From: Candidatus Phosphitivorax anaerolimi
Lineage (GTDB): Bacteria; Desulfobacterota; Desulfomonilia; UBA1062
Reading direction: 5' to 3'
Assembly (NCBI GenBank): GCA_001896555.1
Contig: MPOS01000040.1
Span: forward strand, 1 to 53,442
Length of the DNA stretch: 53,442 bases
The position numbers and the translations under genes are program-made. Position 1 is the first letter of the stretch, and the number at the start of each line of letters is the position of its first letter. The notes below the pieces were generated by a model, which made no database searches, had not been told where the DNA came from, and saw only the letters and a program-made list of their open reading frames with translations. Positions 6,792 through 16,201 of the stretch are shown one piece after another.

Positions 6792-8917
6792 CGGTCTGCC
6801 TCTAACTCATGCTCTGCACTGAGGATCTGTCCGAAGCCTAAGAGATTGACGAGCAGGCTGATGGTCGTCTCCCGGGGCCGCTCGCCCTCGCTCGGCTCCA
6901 CCTCACGGTAGAGGTTCACGCTCCAGCACTGGGATTCATAGGAGATGCCCTGCCGGGAATGCTCGTATCTTCGTTCGATATAATCATACTCGACCTCATA
7001 GCGGGCCGAGAACCCGCCGATCAGGCTCACGTTCACGCCCGCATAGGCCGACTTGGTCGCGTCCCCGGGCTTTTCCTCATCATTGACGGCAGGCCGTATG
7101 TACTCCTCGCCGGCATACAGCTCATCACCCCGATCATCCCTAAGTGTGAGCCTGCTCCAGTGCTCGTGGGTGGCATAGGGGCGAAACGGCTCCCTGCCGA
7201 ACCTGTTGGTGTGCTCTGCTCTGAACCAGGAAACAGGGGTCAGCCGCGCTCTGGCCTCGAAGAATCTCCAGTCTTCGTCGATATAGCTGTAGCTCCTGCT
7301 TATGGTGAACTCGGCAAGCGATCTTCCTGACGGGTCCCGCAGGTAGTTTTCCAGGGAAAGGTTCATGTCGAAATCCTTTTCCCATTCCTCTTCCCCCAGG
7401 AGCAGGTGATTGGGAAAGATGTCCAGCGGATCGTTCCGGTCATAGTTGCCGCCGTAACGGCTCAGGTAGACCCACGAAACACTGGGCACCACCTGATGAT
7501 ACATCCCGCCGGCAAACCGCTGGCTGTAGAGCGCGGTGGTCAGGAGGATGCTGCGCTCCTGCCAGTGCTCGCGGAAGATGTCGTCTTCGAGCACCTCCCG
7601 GTGATCGGTGATGAAGGCGTCCCGGTAGATCTCGGCATACGAGGGCAGGATCGTAAGGTAGGGGTACAGGCTTATGGGCCACGAAAACTCGATCTCTCCG
7701 TTGTTCGTGACCGCCTCGATCCAGTCGCGGGAATACACGCGCACCGTGGTCAGGTCCGAGGTGACAAGGACCGGTGTATAGGGGATCTTCTGCGGTCTCA
7801 TGCGCGCCCTGAGCCTGGGCAGCTCCTGCAGGGTCCTGTCGTTGTCCTCGACCGTGAGGTCCTGCTTCCACTGGCCCGAGAGGTTCGCGGTGAATTTCCG
7901 GCTGGAGATGTTCCACTGGACGCGCGACACCAGCTCCTCCAGGTCTTCTTCATCTTCAAACCCCGTTGTTGTGGGGGAATTCTTCCACTCCTGTTTGTCT
8001 CCATAGAACGGGCCGATGTCGCGCAGATAGTCCGCATGACTGACGAGGTTGATATCCCACGTGAGATTGCCGCCTGTCTGCCGAGCCTTCAAGAGCCACC
8101 GGTGATCCGGAATCGTGGCCTCGACTCCGCCCGCCAGCTCCTCGCCGCCCCGTTTGTCGAACAGGCTCTCGCCGTAGATGAAGCCTTCTCTTTCCTCGTC
8201 AAGGCGGTAGCGGAACTCTCCGGCCCACAAAAGACCGCGGTCGCTGAGATGTGTCGGGGTGATTGTCGCATCCATGCTCCTGCCGAGCACGATATAAAAG
8301 GGGACCTCCGTCCGGTAGCCGGTATCAGTGGAATGCCCGAAACTGGGGAACAGGAACCCGGACTGTCGCTTGAGTTTGATTGGGAACATGAGGTAGGGCG
8401 TGTAGAATATGGGGATTCTCCTCACCCTGAACCGGGCATGGTATACGCTCCCATAGCCTTCCAACGGCGCATTGAGGGAGCTGGCGGCGATAGACCAGTC
8501 CGGCGGTTTTCCCAGGCACGGCGTATAGGTGATGCCCTCACCCTCGTACACATCTTCCCCGTAGCGGACAATGGTCCTGCCGGAGATGACGATGGGATCG
8601 GCATAGACGAAAACCGTGCCCTCTTCCAGGCGAAAATCCTTTCTGCGAATGTTGTAATAGAGAATTTGGGCGTCCATCTCACCGCCCTCTTCCTCCAGAT
8701 GGCAGTCGCCTGCGGCCCATATATCTTCGGTCATGGTGTCGAGCACCACGTAGTTCGCCCTGAGCAGGATGCCCTCACCCCGAACCACAACCCTGCCCGA
8801 AGCCTCGATCCTGTCCCCGCGCCGTACGACCTTCTCGGCCTCCACATCGAGCACCTGCGCCGCGACCTGGACGGGCAGGAACACACCGGCGAAGAGAAGG
8901 ATCAGAACCCTGTGCAT
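6788..8917 (-). CDS. lptD: LPS-assembly protein LptD
   Basis: Outer-membrane translocon that inserts lipopolysaccharide into the outer leaflet, working with LptE and the periplasmic LptA bridge. The 709-residue protein starts MHRVLILLFAGVFLPVQVAAQ, a signal peptide cleaved near AAQ. Residues 25-150 form the OstA/LptA-like jellyroll (VVRRGDRIEASGRVVVRGEGILLRAN is its start) and the rest is a beta-barrel with the family block YTPYLMFPIK and SGFLFPSFGHS. An open frame continues upstream to 9073 inside folC; the signal peptide fixes the start at 8917, a 16-bp overlap with folC. The next gene overlaps its stop codon by 4 bp. Confidence 0.93.
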   Translation of the reverse strand: MHRVLILLFAGVFLPVQVAAQVLDVEAEKVVRRGDRIEASGRVVVRGEGILLRANYVVLDTMTEDIWAAGDCHLEEEGGEMDAQILYYNIRRKDFRLEEGTVFVYADPIVISGRTIVRYGEDVYEGEGITYTPCLGKPPDWSIAASSLNAPLEGYGSVYHARFRVRRIPIFYTPYLMFPIKLKRQSGFLFPSFGHSTDTGYRTEVPFYIVLGRSMDATITPTHLSDRGLLWAGEFRYRLDEEREGFIYGESLFDKRGGEELAGGVEATIPDHRWLLKARQTGGNLTWDINLVSHADYLRDIGPFYGDKQEWKNSPTTTGFEDEEDLEELVSRVQWNISSRKFTANLSGQWKQDLTVEDNDRTLQELPRLRARMRPQKIPYTPVLVTSDLTTVRVYSRDWIEAVTNNGEIEFSWPISLYPYLTILPSYAEIYRDAFITDHREVLEDDIFREHWQERSILLTTALYSQRFAGGMYHQVVPSVSWVYLSRYGGNYDRNDPLDIFPNHLLLGEEEWEKDFDMNLSLENYLRDPSGRSLAEFTISRSYSYIDEDWRFFEARARLTPVSWFRAEHTNRFGREPFRPYATHEHWSRLTLRDDRGDELYAGEEYIRPAVNDEEKPGDATKSAYAGVNVSLIGGFSARYEVEYDYIERRYEHSRQGISYESQCWSVNLYREVEPSEGERPRETTISLLVNLLGFGQILSAEHELEADR

Positions 8918-10050
8918 ACCAGGGCTTCCCTGATTTCGCCGACCGTATAGAACGATCCGGTGACCACGACCGCCTCGCCCGTGCCGAGGGCCTGATGAAA
9001 GGCCCGGGTGACGCTTTCGCACCGTACCACCCGCTCCCCGTCGAGGCACCCCTCCATCTCTGCGTCCCCCCACGACCGGTCCGATTGGACCGGGGCGATG
9101 TAGACACGGCTGCAGGTCTTTTTCATCATCTCCATCATGGTCTGAAAATCCTTATCCGCAAGCACTCCAAACACCCCTACCCCATGGAAGCCCTTTTGTT
9201 CAAGATATTCCATGAGAACCGCCATGGCTGCAGGGTTATGGGCGACATCCAGCGTCACCCTGTCTCCGATCTCCTCGATCCGGCCAGGGAGGAACGCGGT
9301 ATTCAGCGCATAGGCGATCCTTTCCCCGTCGGGACGAAACCCGAGCTCGTGCGCTGCGCGCAGGGCAAGGGCCGCGTTCATGGCCTGGCCCGCTCCCTTG
9401 AGCGAGGTCCTTTCTCTGCAGGGTATATCCACCACATGGAGGACCGCGCCGATCTCTCCGGCATAGTCCCTGATCACCTCAAGCGCAGCCTCGGTCGCGG
9501 TCGTGATGAGAGGTCTGCCGGCGCGTGCTATCCGGGCCTTTTCTCCGGCTATCTCCTTCACCGTGGGGCCCAGATACCCGGTATGATCCAGGGCTATGGG
9601 TGTGATGAGCGAGACGGCCGGGTCCATGACATTGGCGGCATCATACTTCCCGCCGAGCCCGATCTCGAATATGCCGTAGTCGACCTTCTCCTGCTCGAAT
9701 ACGACAGCTGCCAGGATCATGCACCACTCGAAATAGGTCAGGCCGATATCCGCCACCTCAGGCTCGATCCACTCCCGCACCTTTGCCAGCACGTCGCTTT
9801 CTACGTTGCGGCTGTTGATGCGGAAACGCTCCGTAAAATCAGTCACGTGTGGCGAGATGGTGGTGCCGACCGAGACACCCATGCTCCTGAGGATCCTCTC
9901 GAGGTAGACACAGGTCGAGCCCTTGCCGTTGGTACCGGCCACGAGCACATGCCGGTATGAACGCTCGGGATGGCCAAGCCTCTCCAGTGCCTGTCTTGTG
10001 CGGTCCAGACCCAGGGACCATACGTTCTGCGGGATGTCCTTCAGAACCAT
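8902..10050 (-). CDS. folC: Dihydrofolate synthase / folylpolyglutamate synthase
   Basis: Adds glutamate to dihydropteroate and to folates; a cytoplasmic ATP-dependent Mur-ligase-fold enzyme. At 382 residues it is slightly shorter than the usual 410-430. The P-loop AGTNGKGST lies at 38-46, followed by TTISPHVTDFTERFRIN, the metal-site region FEIGLGGKYDAANV and ITPIALDHTGYLG, and the C-terminal LDVAHNPAAM motif. It overlaps accD upstream by 10 bp and lptD downstream by 16 bp, so the genes are likely translated in a coupled manner. accD-folC adjacency is common in bacteria and supports both calls. Confidence 0.94.
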   Translation of the reverse strand: MVLKDIPQNVWSLGLDRTRQALERLGHPERSYRHVLVAGTNGKGSTCVYLERILRSMGVSVGTTISPHVTDFTERFRINSRNVESDVLAKVREWIEPEVADIGLTYFEWCMILAAVVFEQEKVDYGIFEIGLGGKYDAANVMDPAVSLITPIALDHTGYLGPTVKEIAGEKARIARAGRPLITTATEAALEVIRDYAGEIGAVLHVVDIPCRERTSLKGAGQAMNAALALRAAHELGFRPDGERIAYALNTAFLPGRIEEIGDRVTLDVAHNPAAMAVLMEYLEQKGFHGVGVFGVLADKDFQTMMEMMKKTCSRVYIAPVQSDRSWGDAEMEGCLDGERVVRCESVTRAFHQALGTGEAVVVTGSFYTVGEIREALVCTGF

Positions 10051-10778
10051 CTCAGGAAAAAGGAAAGGGTGTCTCTCAGGTCGCGGCGAGGGACGATCCG
10101 GTCGATCAGGCCGTTGGCGAGCAGGGTCTCGGCATTCTGAAAATCCTCCGGGAGCTCCGAGTGCAGCACGGTCTGGATCACGCGCGGGCCGGCAAAGCCG
10201 ATGCGCGCCCCCGGCTCGGCCAGGAGAATATCGGCAAGGGCGGCAAAGCTCGCCGTGACACCGCCGGTGGTGGGATCCGTGAACACTGTGATCACGGGTG
10301 AACGGGTGATGCGGTCTCGCGCGTGCACTGTCCTGAGCATCTGGAACAGGCCCCAGATCCCCTCATGGATGCGTACGCCTCCCGATGCGGTGAAAAAAAT
10401 GAGTGGAAGTCCGGTCTCTTGCGCGGTATCCATGAGCTCAATGATCTTCCGCCCCATCGCGACCCCCATGGAACCGCCCTTGTGTGAAAAATCCATGACA
10501 CCAAGCAGGCATAGCATGCCGTTGATTGCCGCCTTCCCGGTCTTGATGGCGTCATCGAAATCCTCGTCTCCGGTGTGATCGGACGGGGCGAGCTCCTCGA
10601 AGCTCCCTTCATCGCAGATCAGGCCGATCCTGTCGCGCGCGCCGAGCCTGAAGTGATGATTGCAGTGGTGACAGACCCAGAGATTTTCCTGGAGCTTTCT
10701 GGTTATGATGATCTCGGCGCAGGAGGGGCACTCCACCCATCTCCCGTCTTTTTTCGCTACATCGAGAACTTCGCTCAA
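10041..10778 (-). CDS. accD: Acetyl-CoA carboxylase carboxyltransferase subunit beta
   Basis: Half of the carboxyltransferase that forms malonyl-CoA for fatty-acid synthesis, working with AccA. The N-terminal zinc ribbon uses C17, C20, C36 and C39 (CPSC and CHHC). The crotonase-fold part shows GGSMGVAMG, FFTASGGVRIHEG, FTDPTTGGVTASFA and IGFAGPRVI, all family landmarks. At 245 residues it is shorter than the usual 280-290, mainly at both ends, but no key block is missing. It overlaps the upstream MBL gene by 4 bp (ATGA) and folC by 10 bp. No accA is seen in the window. Confidence 0.93.
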   Translation of the reverse strand: MSEVLDVAKKDGRWVECPSCAEIIITRKLQENLWVCHHCNHHFRLGARDRIGLICDEGSFEELAPSDHTGDEDFDDAIKTGKAAINGMLCLLGVMDFSHKGGSMGVAMGRKIIELMDTAQETGLPLIFFTASGGVRIHEGIWGLFQMLRTVHARDRITRSPVITVFTDPTTGGVTASFAALADILLAEPGARIGFAGPRVIQTVLHSELPEDFQNAETLLANGLIDRIVPRRDLRDTLSFFLRWF

Positions 10779-11524
10779 AACTCGAATACCTCCCCGCCGA
10801 CTATATATGCAACATTCGGGGGGAGTTGCGCAACCACTTCGTCAAGGTACTTGGGTTTGATGTGGTAGGCGATGATGCGGGCCGATGGGTCCATGCGGCC
10901 GTCGATTCCTTCTTTCAGGAGCAAAGGCGTGAGATGGCGCGAGAGCCGGGCGATCTTTTCCATCCGGTCGGGGAAAGAGACATCCACGAAAAACGCCTTG
11001 AGCCCTGCTCCCCGTGAAAGGACCAACTCGAAGAGCGCAGGGTCGAACCCGGTGTCCCCGCTGAAAATCACCGTGGAGTCGCCTTCCGACACCTCGTAAC
11101 ACAGCGAGCCCGGTATGTGGTCAACCGGATGTCCCTTCACCCTGAAATCTCCGATGACGAACTCACCGGGCGGGACTTCTCTGAACGTGATGACATCCTT
11201 GTGGGCGTTGAGGTCACGGATCTCCGGCCAGATCATGCCGTTGAACACATTGCGGGTAAGGGCTTCCAGGGTCTGCCTGCTCGCCCAGATGACTACCCCG
11301 TGCGCTCTGCTGGAAAACAGGGTGTCCAGGATAAAGGGGAGCTCCTTGATATGGTCGATGTGGGAATGCGTGATGAGGATGTGCCGGATGTCGCACACCG
11401 CGTCTTCTGAAAGGACCGAGGACACCGACCCGGCGTCGATGAGGGTGTCCCGGTTGAGCAGGATGCTCGTGGTGTTGTATCCGTGCATCACCGATCCGCT
11501 GCAGCCGAGAATCTCTACTTTCAT
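10775..11524 (-). CDS. MBL-fold hydrolase, class II cyclic-nucleotide phosphodiesterase-like
   Basis: A metallo-beta-lactamase fold protein of about 249 residues. The zinc motif HSHIDH is at residues 53-58 from the chosen ATG; the second metal ligands fit D in FSGDTGF and the terminal H in IAYHIKPKY. The HSHIDHI motif and the start VEILGCSGS with LLNRDTLIDAGS resemble class II cAMP phosphodiesterases and RNase Z relatives; a true substrate cannot be stated. An in-frame GTG lies two codons upstream (11530) and could be the start. It is the first gene of the accD-folC-lptD-HD operon, overlapping accD by 4 bp. Confidence 0.82.
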   Translation of the reverse strand: MKVEILGCSGSVMHGYNTTSILLNRDTLIDAGSVSSVLSEDAVCDIRHILITHSHIDHIKELPFILDTLFSSRAHGVVIWASRQTLEALTRNVFNGMIWPEIRDLNAHKDVITFREVPPGEFVIGDFRVKGHPVDHIPGSLCYEVSEGDSTVIFSGDTGFDPALFELVLSRGAGLKAFFVDVSFPDRMEKIARLSRHLTPLLLKEGIDGRMDPSARIIAYHIKPKYLDEVVAQLPPNVAYIVGGEVFEF

Positions 11525-11643
11525 GGACACCCCATGCTATCCCTTCCCTCTTCACAGACTACACACACGTTAAAATATCCTACTTCATCGGTAAGCCGCT
11601 CTCAAAACTGTAATGCATTTTCGTGCAACGAACGCCTCTTTGG

Positions 11644-12708
11644 TCAGGTTTTTTCCCGGTCTTCAGAGACGAGCCTGGCGAGGCGGCTGACGTCCTGAGA
11701 CCTCGACCTCGGACACACCAGGATCGCGTCTTTGCCCTCGACCACGACGAGGTCGTTCACTCCCAGGAGCACGATCTTTTTCCGGGTTGCCCACACCACA
11801 TTGCCTGCAGCGTCTTCCAGCAGGACGCCTCCATTGACTGTATTGCCGAACTTATCGCCGGGCACGATCCTGCCCAGGGCGTCCCACGATCCGATGTCGT
11901 TCCACCCGAATTCTGCGGGAATCACACCCACATCCGAGGCCTTTTCCATCACGCCATAGTCGATCGAAACAGCCTCGACCCTGTCATAGAACTCCCGGAC
12001 GTTCTGATCCCGGATCTGAGGCCTCTCGTTCATGGCCGAGAGAAGCGCATGCATCCCGGGCAGGTGGACCCTGAACGCATCGAGAATGGTATCCACCCGC
12101 CAGAGGAACATCCCGGCGTTCCAGAGAAAGCCCTTTTCGATATATGTTTCCGCGGTCTTGAGATCGGGTTTTTCCCGGAAGGTGAGCACCCGGTTAAGGC
12201 GGTGAGACGGTCCCCGGGCAACGACCTCTCCCGGTGCGATATAGCCGTATCCGGTCTCGGGATGGTCCGGCACCATGCCTAAGGTGATGAGGAGGCGGGG
12301 ATGCTCTCTCAATGCCTCGATTCCGAAGCCTATGGCGGCGGTGAACCCCTGCCTGTCAGATATCCAGTGGTCGGCCGGAAAGACCGCCATGACCGCATCA
12401 GGGTCTTTCCGCGCGATGACCAGGGCCGCATAGGCTATGCAGGGAGCGGTATTGCGGCCCACGGGCTCGGCGAGGACGTTTTCCCCGGGTATTTCGGGCA
12501 GGTGCTCGCGGACCTTGTCTGCGATCTGCATGTTCGTGACGACATAGATCCGGGAACTGTCAGCGATCGCGAGGATTCGTTCGAAGGTGCTCCGCAGCAG
12601 GCTTTCTGCAGTGCCGAAGGAGTGGAGCTGTTTGGGATTGTCCGGTGTCGAGAGCGGCCACAGGCGCTCTCCCTTTCCTCCTGCCATGATGACTGCGTGA
12701 ACCGCCAT
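11644..12708 (-). CDS. Mannose-1-phosphate guanylyltransferase
   Basis: Makes GDP-mannose from mannose 1-phosphate and GTP for LPS, capsule or exopolysaccharide. The nucleotidyltransferase signature MAGGKGERLWPLS lies at residues 7-19, with FPADHWI, GYGYI and the active-site TFREKP later. Length is 354 residues: the short form, lacking the C-terminal phosphomannose isomerase cupin domain of ManC/AlgA-type enzymes. AAGGAG precedes the ATG at 12708, which decides the start over an open frame extending to 12771. It stands 113 bp upstream of the MBL-accD operon on the same strand and may be cotranscribed with it. Confidence 0.9.
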   Translation of the reverse strand: MAVHAVIMAGGKGERLWPLSTPDNPKQLHSFGTAESLLRSTFERILAIADSSRIYVVTNMQIADKVREHLPEIPGENVLAEPVGRNTAPCIAYAALVIARKDPDAVMAVFPADHWISDRQGFTAAIGFGIEALREHPRLLITLGMVPDHPETGYGYIAPGEVVARGPSHRLNRVLTFREKPDLKTAETYIEKGFLWNAGMFLWRVDTILDAFRVHLPGMHALLSAMNERPQIRDQNVREFYDRVEAVSIDYGVMEKASDVGVIPAEFGWNDIGSWDALGRIVPGDKFGNTVNGGVLLEDAAGNVVWATRKKIVLLGVNDLVVVEGKDAILVCPRSRSQDVSRLARLVSEDREKT

Positions 12709-12849
12709 ATGATCACTCCTTCCAACTGTGTCATAAGAAACAGCAAAATCCCTTCTGTTGTAATATACCACAGGTACCGGGTCAACCGGACAAATCCCTG
12801 AAAAGTCATTGACACTGGCTCTCCAGATGTCCTAGAAACTATTATCGAT

Positions 12850-13470
12850 ATGGCTTCTATTGTACAGTTCACCCAGGATTATCGGATTGCGATCTCGAGG
12901 ATATGCGGGGCTCTCATCATCCTGCTGGTCCTGTTCACCGGCTCGTCGTCTCCAAATAGCGGTTCGTCGTACCTCGATCTGGCCGTGGACTTCTTCGCCT
13001 TCATACTCGTCATCACAGCCGCCTTCGGTCGGCTCTGGGCCCTTGCCTTTATCAGCGGCCACAAGACAAAGGACCTCATCACCGAGGGCCCCTATTCCAT
13101 GGTGCGAAACCCCCTGTATTTCTTCAGCCTCATCGGCGCTGTGGGCATCGGGATCATGACGAACAACGTGCTGATCTTCGGGCTCATCGTGATCCTGTTC
13201 GGCCTGTACTACCCCTTCGTCATCCGGGCGGAAGAAAAACACCTGCGTGAGGTCCACGGAGAGGTATTCGACAGGTACCGTGAGAAGACCCCCATGTTTC
13301 TCCCCAGGCCTTCCCTGTACCGGGAGCCGTCCCAGTACACCATCGGTACCCGGCTCTTCAGGCGGGCGTTCTTCAGCGTCATGTGGTTTCCGCTGCTGTT
13401 CATGATACTGTTCGTGATCGAACGCCTCCGCGACACCGGCGTTCTTCCGACCCTTCTCGCCCTTCCCTAG
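12850..13470 (+). CDS. Isoprenylcysteine methyltransferase-family membrane protein
   Basis: A 206-residue polytopic membrane protein with about five hydrophobic segments. The ICMT/PEMT signature is present: TEGPYSMVRNPLYFF near residue 80, then RAEEKHLREVHGEVFDRYREKTP, the conserved GPY..RNP and E-x(n)-Y pattern that binds S-adenosylmethionine. Bacterial members are usually annotated as SAM-dependent methyltransferases of lipids or small molecules, with unknown substrate. It diverges from the guanylyltransferase gene and sits 81 bp before hemB, from which it is separated by a promoter. The ribosome binding site is weak. Confidence 0.8.
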   Translation: MASIVQFTQDYRIAISRICGALIILLVLFTGSSSPNSGSSYLDLAVDFFAFILVITAAFGRLWALAFISGHKTKDLITEGPYSMVRNPLYFFSLIGAVGIGIMTNNVLIFGLIVILFGLYYPFVIRAEEKHLREVHGEVFDRYREKTPMFLPRPSLYREPSQYTIGTRLFRRAFFSVMWFPLLFMILFVIERLRDTGVLPTLLALP

Positions 13471-13476
13471 CGTGCA

Positions 13477-13505
13477 TTGTCGCGCAGCGATTTATCATGT
13501 ATAGT
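13477..13505 (+). promoter_or_regulatory. Sigma-70 promoter of the haem operon
   Basis: TTGTCG (13477-13482) and TATAGT (13500-13505) are 17 bases apart, 47 bp before the hemB ATG. The match is good at -10 and fair at -35. It would drive hemB-ahbD and probably ahbB. Confidence 0.65.
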
Positions 13506-13551
13506 CTCTATCAAAAGAACAGAACCAGACGTTTGTAAAAGGGAGGATACG

Positions 13552-14523
13552 ATGTTTCCCGAGCAGAGACCCCGAAGGCTGCGGATGAAACCCGCGCTAC
13601 GAAGAATGGTAAGAGAAACCGCCGTTTCGGTGGACGACCTCATCTATCCTATTTTTGTCAAGGAGGGCGAGTCCATCAAGGAACCTATCGACGCCATGCC
13701 GGGGCAATTCCGGTATTCGCCCGACCGGCTCTCCGAAATAATCGGCGAGGTGGTGTCGCGGGAGATACCGGCGGTTCTGCTCTTCGGCATTCCCCGGAGT
13801 AAAGACAAGTTCGGCACCGAGGCGCACAAAAAAGACGGGGTGGTGCAGCAGGCAGTCCGCAGAATCAAGGACATGGCACCCGATCTGATGGTGATCACCG
13901 ATGTCTGCCTGTGCGAGTATACGAGCCACGGCCACTGCGGCATCCTGGACAGTGACAGCTCCGTGGAGAACGACGAGACCCTTGAGGTGCTCGCAAAGGT
14001 GGCGCTGTCCCACGCCAAGGCGGGCGCGGACATCATCGCACCTTCCGACATGATGGACGGCCGGGTGGGCATCATCCGCGAGACCCTGGATGAGAGCGGG
14101 TTCGAACACATTCCCATCATGAGCTACTCCGCCAAGTATGCCTCGTCCTTCTACGGCCCGTTCCGCGAGGCGGCGGGCTCGGCCCCATCCTTCGGCGACC
14201 GCAAAGGGTATCAGATGGACCCGGCGAATGTTCGTGAGGCCATGCGGGAGATCCGTCTCGACGTGGACGAGGGGGCCGACATCATCATGGTCAAGCCCGC
14301 GATGCCCTTTCTCGACGTGATCCGCCTGGCTGCCGACGAGTTCGACGAGCCTTTGTGCGCCTATCAGGTCTCGGGCGAGTACGCCATGATCAAGGCCGCT
14401 TCAGCCAACGGGTGGCTACCGGAAGACGCCTGCATCATGGAAAGCATGCTTTCCATCAAAAGGGCCGGGGCAGACATGATCATCACCTATTTCGCGTGCC
14501 GGGTCGCAGAGCTCCTCTCATGA
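13552..14523 (+). CDS. hemB: Delta-aminolevulinic acid dehydratase (porphobilinogen synthase)
   Basis: Condenses two 5-aminolevulinate molecules into porphobilinogen. The 323 residues are typical. The zinc-site cysteines are at C119, C121 and C129 ([12 protein letters not shown]), so this is the zinc-dependent class. The two catalytic lysines lie in [15 protein letters not shown] and [10 protein letters not shown]. An open frame reaches back to 13477, but GGGAGG before the ATG at 13552 and family alignment fix the start. The stop codon overlaps the ahbD start (ATGA), which ties the gene to the siroheme-dependent haem pathway. Confidence 0.96.
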   Translation: MFPEQRPRRLRMKPALRRMVRETAVSVDDLIYPIFVKEGESIKEPIDAMPGQFRYSPDRLSEIIGEVVSREIPAVLLFGIPRSKDKFGTEAHKKDGVVQQAVRRIKDMAPDLMVITDVCLCEYTSHGHCGILDSDSSVENDETLEVLAKVALSHAKAGADIIAPSDMMDGRVGIIRETLDESGFEHIPIMSYSAKYASSFYGPFREAAGSAPSFGDRKGYQMDPANVREAMREIRLDVDEGADIIMVKPAMPFLDVIRLAADEFDEPLCAYQVSGEYAMIKAASANGWLPEDACIMESMLSIKRAGADMIITYFACRVAELLS

Positions 14524-15509
14524 GTGCACCGCGCATCCTTGCATGGGAGGTGACCACCTCCTGCAACCTCGACTGCCGTCACTGCCGGGCATCGGCCACC
14601 GCCGAGCCCATGCCGGGTGAGCTGACCACGGATGAAGGGCTCTCTCTCCTGCGTGAGGTCAGCGCCGCCGGCACCAGGATGGTGATTCTCTCAGGGGGTG
14701 AGGCGCTGATGCGCCAAGATGTGTACGACCTCGCCCGGTACGGCACCTCTTTGGGCATGCGGATGACCCTTGCCACCAACGGCTCCCTGGTCACGCCCGA
14801 AGTCGCCGTGCGGATACGGGAGTCGGGGATCGTACGGGTGTCCGTGAGCCTCGACGGCGTCACCCCCGACATGCACGACCGGTTCCGGGGACGTGAGGGA
14901 GCATTCGATCTCGCGATCTCCGGCATCCGCAATCTCATAAAAGAGGGGGTGCCGGTTCAGGTCAACACCACGGTCGCCGCGATGAACGTGAGCCAGATGG
15001 AGGCATTCCCCGCTTTCCTGGAGACGCTCGGTGTTATGGCATGGCATGTCTTCTTCCTCGTGCCTACGGGCCGGGGACACGACATGGAACCCGCCACTGT
15101 CAAGGAGTATCGCTCCATGCTCGAAGATTTCCACCGCGTCTACCAGACGTCACGGATCGAGTGCAAGGCCACCTGCGCCCCGCAGTTCTACCGTATCCTG
15201 GCCGAGCACGGAGAGCCTGTGCACACCCGGGGCTGCCTTGCCGGAAGCGGCTTCGGCTTTGTCTCGTCCACTGGCGTGCTGCAGCCGTGCGGGTTTCTCC
15301 AGATTCCCTGCGGCAATGTCCGGGGCAGAGGCTTCTGCGCCGCCTGGGAGGAGTCCGATACCCTCCACGCCCTGCGGGACACCGCATTGCTCAAGGGAAA
15401 GTGCGGGACGTGTGGCTACAGGGACGTCTGCGGCGGCTGCAGGGCGCGCGCGTATGAAGTGATCGGCGACCTCATGGAGAAGGACCCCATATGCTGGTTC
15501 AAGGGCTGA
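14520..15509 (+). CDS. ahbD: AdoMet-dependent haem synthase (radical SAM, SPASM)
   Basis: Last enzyme of the alternative haem route: oxidative decarboxylation of two propionates of Fe-coproporphyrin III to give haem b, in the cytoplasm without oxygen. The 329 residues begin [18 protein letters not shown], with the radical SAM cluster on C15, C19 and C22. The C-terminal SPASM region has [18 protein letters not shown] and a final Cys for auxiliary clusters. The WEVT-SCNL-C-HCRAS opening fits AhbD rather than AhbC, which starts with an extra N-terminal segment. It overlaps hemB by 4 bp, and an AhbA/B-type gene follows. NirJ is the nearest alternative. Confidence 0.85.
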   Translation: MSAPRILAWEVTTSCNLDCRHCRASATAEPMPGELTTDEGLSLLREVSAAGTRMVILSGGEALMRQDVYDLARYGTSLGMRMTLATNGSLVTPEVAVRIRESGIVRVSVSLDGVTPDMHDRFRGREGAFDLAISGIRNLIKEGVPVQVNTTVAAMNVSQMEAFPAFLETLGVMAWHVFFLVPTGRGHDMEPATVKEYRSMLEDFHRVYQTSRIECKATCAPQFYRILAEHGEPVHTRGCLAGSGFGFVSSTGVLQPCGFLQIPCGNVRGRGFCAAWEESDTLHALRDTALLKGKCGTCGYRDVCGGCRARAYEVIGDLMEKDPICWFKG

Positions 15510-15595
15510 GTGCAGTCTGTGGGCCGATTTCGCGTGGAGCAGGGCCGGCGCACCGCAGAGCATCCGGGATGTACGTGAAGTGAGGCAGATGCTGG

Positions 15596-16120
15596 ATGGA
15601 TAATACAGACAAGCAAATCAAAGGCATGGATGCCACGGGCTGCATGGATCATATCGACCGGAAGATCCTCAGCCTTATCAGCAAGTCCTTTCCGCTGACA
15701 GAGCGCCCGTTCCTGTCGATCGCGGAGCAGACCGGCATCACCGAGGACGAGGCGGTTGAGAGGGTCCGCCGTCTCAAGGAAAGCGGCGCGATCCGGAGGA
15801 TCGGCGCCGTCATCAGCCCCCGGAGCCTGGGATGGCACTCTACGCTCTGTGCCGCAGAGGTGCCTGAGGACCGGATCGACGAGTTTGCCTCGCTGGTCAA
15901 CTCTTATGACCAGGTGACCCACAACTATGTTCGCTCCGGGCACCCCAACTGCTGGTTCACCCTGATCACGCCGGACAAGGCGCAGGCGGAAAGAATCATC
16001 CATGAGATCGGACAGAGACTCGGGACCGAGATCCTCGATCTTCCCGCCAGGCGCGTCTTCAAGATAAACGTATCCTTCGATTTCCACGAAGAGGACGAGC
16101 CTCCGCCGGAAAACGGCTGA
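15596..16120 (+). CDS. ahbB: Siroheme decarboxylase subunit, AsnC/Lrp-like
   Basis: AhbA and AhbB together decarboxylate siroheme to 12,18-didecarboxysiroheme. The protein has an N-terminal winged helix (IDRKILSLISKSFPLTERPF, AVERVRRLKESGAIRRIGAV) and a C-terminal ferredoxin-like Lrp domain with VTHNYVRSGHPNCWFTLI, where the HNY...WFT block marks the siroheme-decarboxylase branch rather than a DNA regulator. Length 174; an internal ATG at 15644 just before the domain is a possible alternative start. It lies 86 bp behind ahbD. A second subunit (AhbA) and AhbC are not in the window. Choosing AhbB over AhbA rests on the N-terminal LTERPF motif and is uncertain. Confidence 0.75.
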   Translation: MDNTDKQIKGMDATGCMDHIDRKILSLISKSFPLTERPFLSIAEQTGITEDEAVERVRRLKESGAIRRIGAVISPRSLGWHSTLCAAEVPEDRIDEFASLVNSYDQVTHNYVRSGHPNCWFTLITPDKAQAERIIHEIGQRLGTEILDLPARRVFKINVSFDFHEEDEPPPENG

Positions 16121-16201
16121 GGCCTTCCGGGACTGGCTGCTCCGCCCGGGAAGCCCCGGAGTGTTCGAAGGCGCACGTGCGTCAATTTTATAGAAAAGGG
16201 A

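Noticed and set aside
7406-8950. Long plus-strand open frame of 514 codons
   Set aside because: It lies antisense to lptD, whose protein is clear. The frame is open because of codon bias on the opposite strand.
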